Source: Firmicutes bacterium CAG:110 (GTDB taxonomy: Bacteria; Bacillota; Clostridia; Oscillospirales; Oscillospiraceae). Taken from it: a stretch of 5,797 bases of DNA. Numbering within the stretch: position 1 is the stretch's first letter; every line of letters begins with the position of its first letter. Below, in pieces: positions 5,778 to 5,797 of this stretch. The position numbers were made by a program, and so were the translations under genes. Under the pieces are notes generated by a model. The model was not told the DNA's origin, did no database searches, and saw only the letters and a list, made by a program, of their open reading frames with translations. The stretch is from NCBI GenBank assembly GCA_000434635.1, contig HF988141.1, positions 727-6,523 on the forward strand. Direction: 5' to 3'.

Positions 5778-5797
5778 GCTGGCTGCGCACAGTCAGC
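5778..5797 (+). terminator. Hairpin after ltaE, possible terminator stem cut by window edge
   Basis: Bases 5778-5785 pair with 5790-5797 over 8 positions (seven Watson-Crick, one G-T) around the loop CGCA. The stem starts 10 nt after the ltaE stop. That position suits an intrinsic terminator ending the directon, but the bases where a T run would be lie beyond the window. It could instead be the start of an intergenic palindromic repeat. Confidence 0.45.

Noticed and set aside
1..5797. CRISPR array, tRNA or rRNA, insertion sequence, phage or defence genes
   Set aside because: No regularly spaced repeats, cloverleaf-like segments, transposase motifs or attachment-site duplications were seen; the coding space is filled by recognisable housekeeping families.

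Overview
The window reads as an ordinary chromosomal segment from a GC-rich Clostridia member of the Bacillota, most plausibly Oscillospirales (Oscillospiraceae/Ruminococcaceae-like). The gene set supports this: a mini-ribonuclease III, a Gx-type membrane protein of the 'heptaprenyl diphosphate synthase component I' family, and an RqcH/NFACT protein, a combination typical of Bacillota. Shine-Dalgarno sites are mostly strong, and codons are rich in G/C at the third position throughout. The taxon is inferred from gene content and style, not from a marker gene.

Layout. Positions 1-252 hold no gene. They contain a degraded palindromic repeat of a kind common in gut Clostridia (about 10-76), a perfect 19-bp inverted repeat followed by a short T run (88-134, a probable terminator of an upstream gene), and a near-consensus sigma-A promoter (TTGACA, 17-nt spacer, TATACT, 200-228) with a good Shine-Dalgarno just behind it. 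Seven genes follow, all on the + strand: an HdeD/DUF308 membrane protein (253-786), a short Sfp-type 4'-phosphopantetheinyl transferase (783-1250), a TatD-family metal-dependent nuclease (1270-2031), a Gx transporter family protein (2057-2563), mini-RNase III (2542-2943), RqcH (2969-4732) and a low-specificity L-threonine aldolase (4736-5767). The last 20 bases form a hairpin 10 nt after the final stop, which could be the stem of a terminator cut off by the window edge.

How the genes go together. All gaps are 25 nt or less, two gene pairs overlap (4 nt and 22 nt), and no internal terminator or clear internal promoter was seen, so one transcript from the promoter at 200-228 is likely. The functions are mixed: envelope, carrier-protein activation, nucleic-acid turnover, 23S rRNA maturation, ribosome-associated quality control and amino-acid breakdown. 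This looks like a housekeeping directon rather than a pathway. I found no mobile element, CRISPR array, RNA gene, defence system or biosynthetic cluster, and nothing that clearly amounts to a new biological system. The findings are modest points of structure and context.
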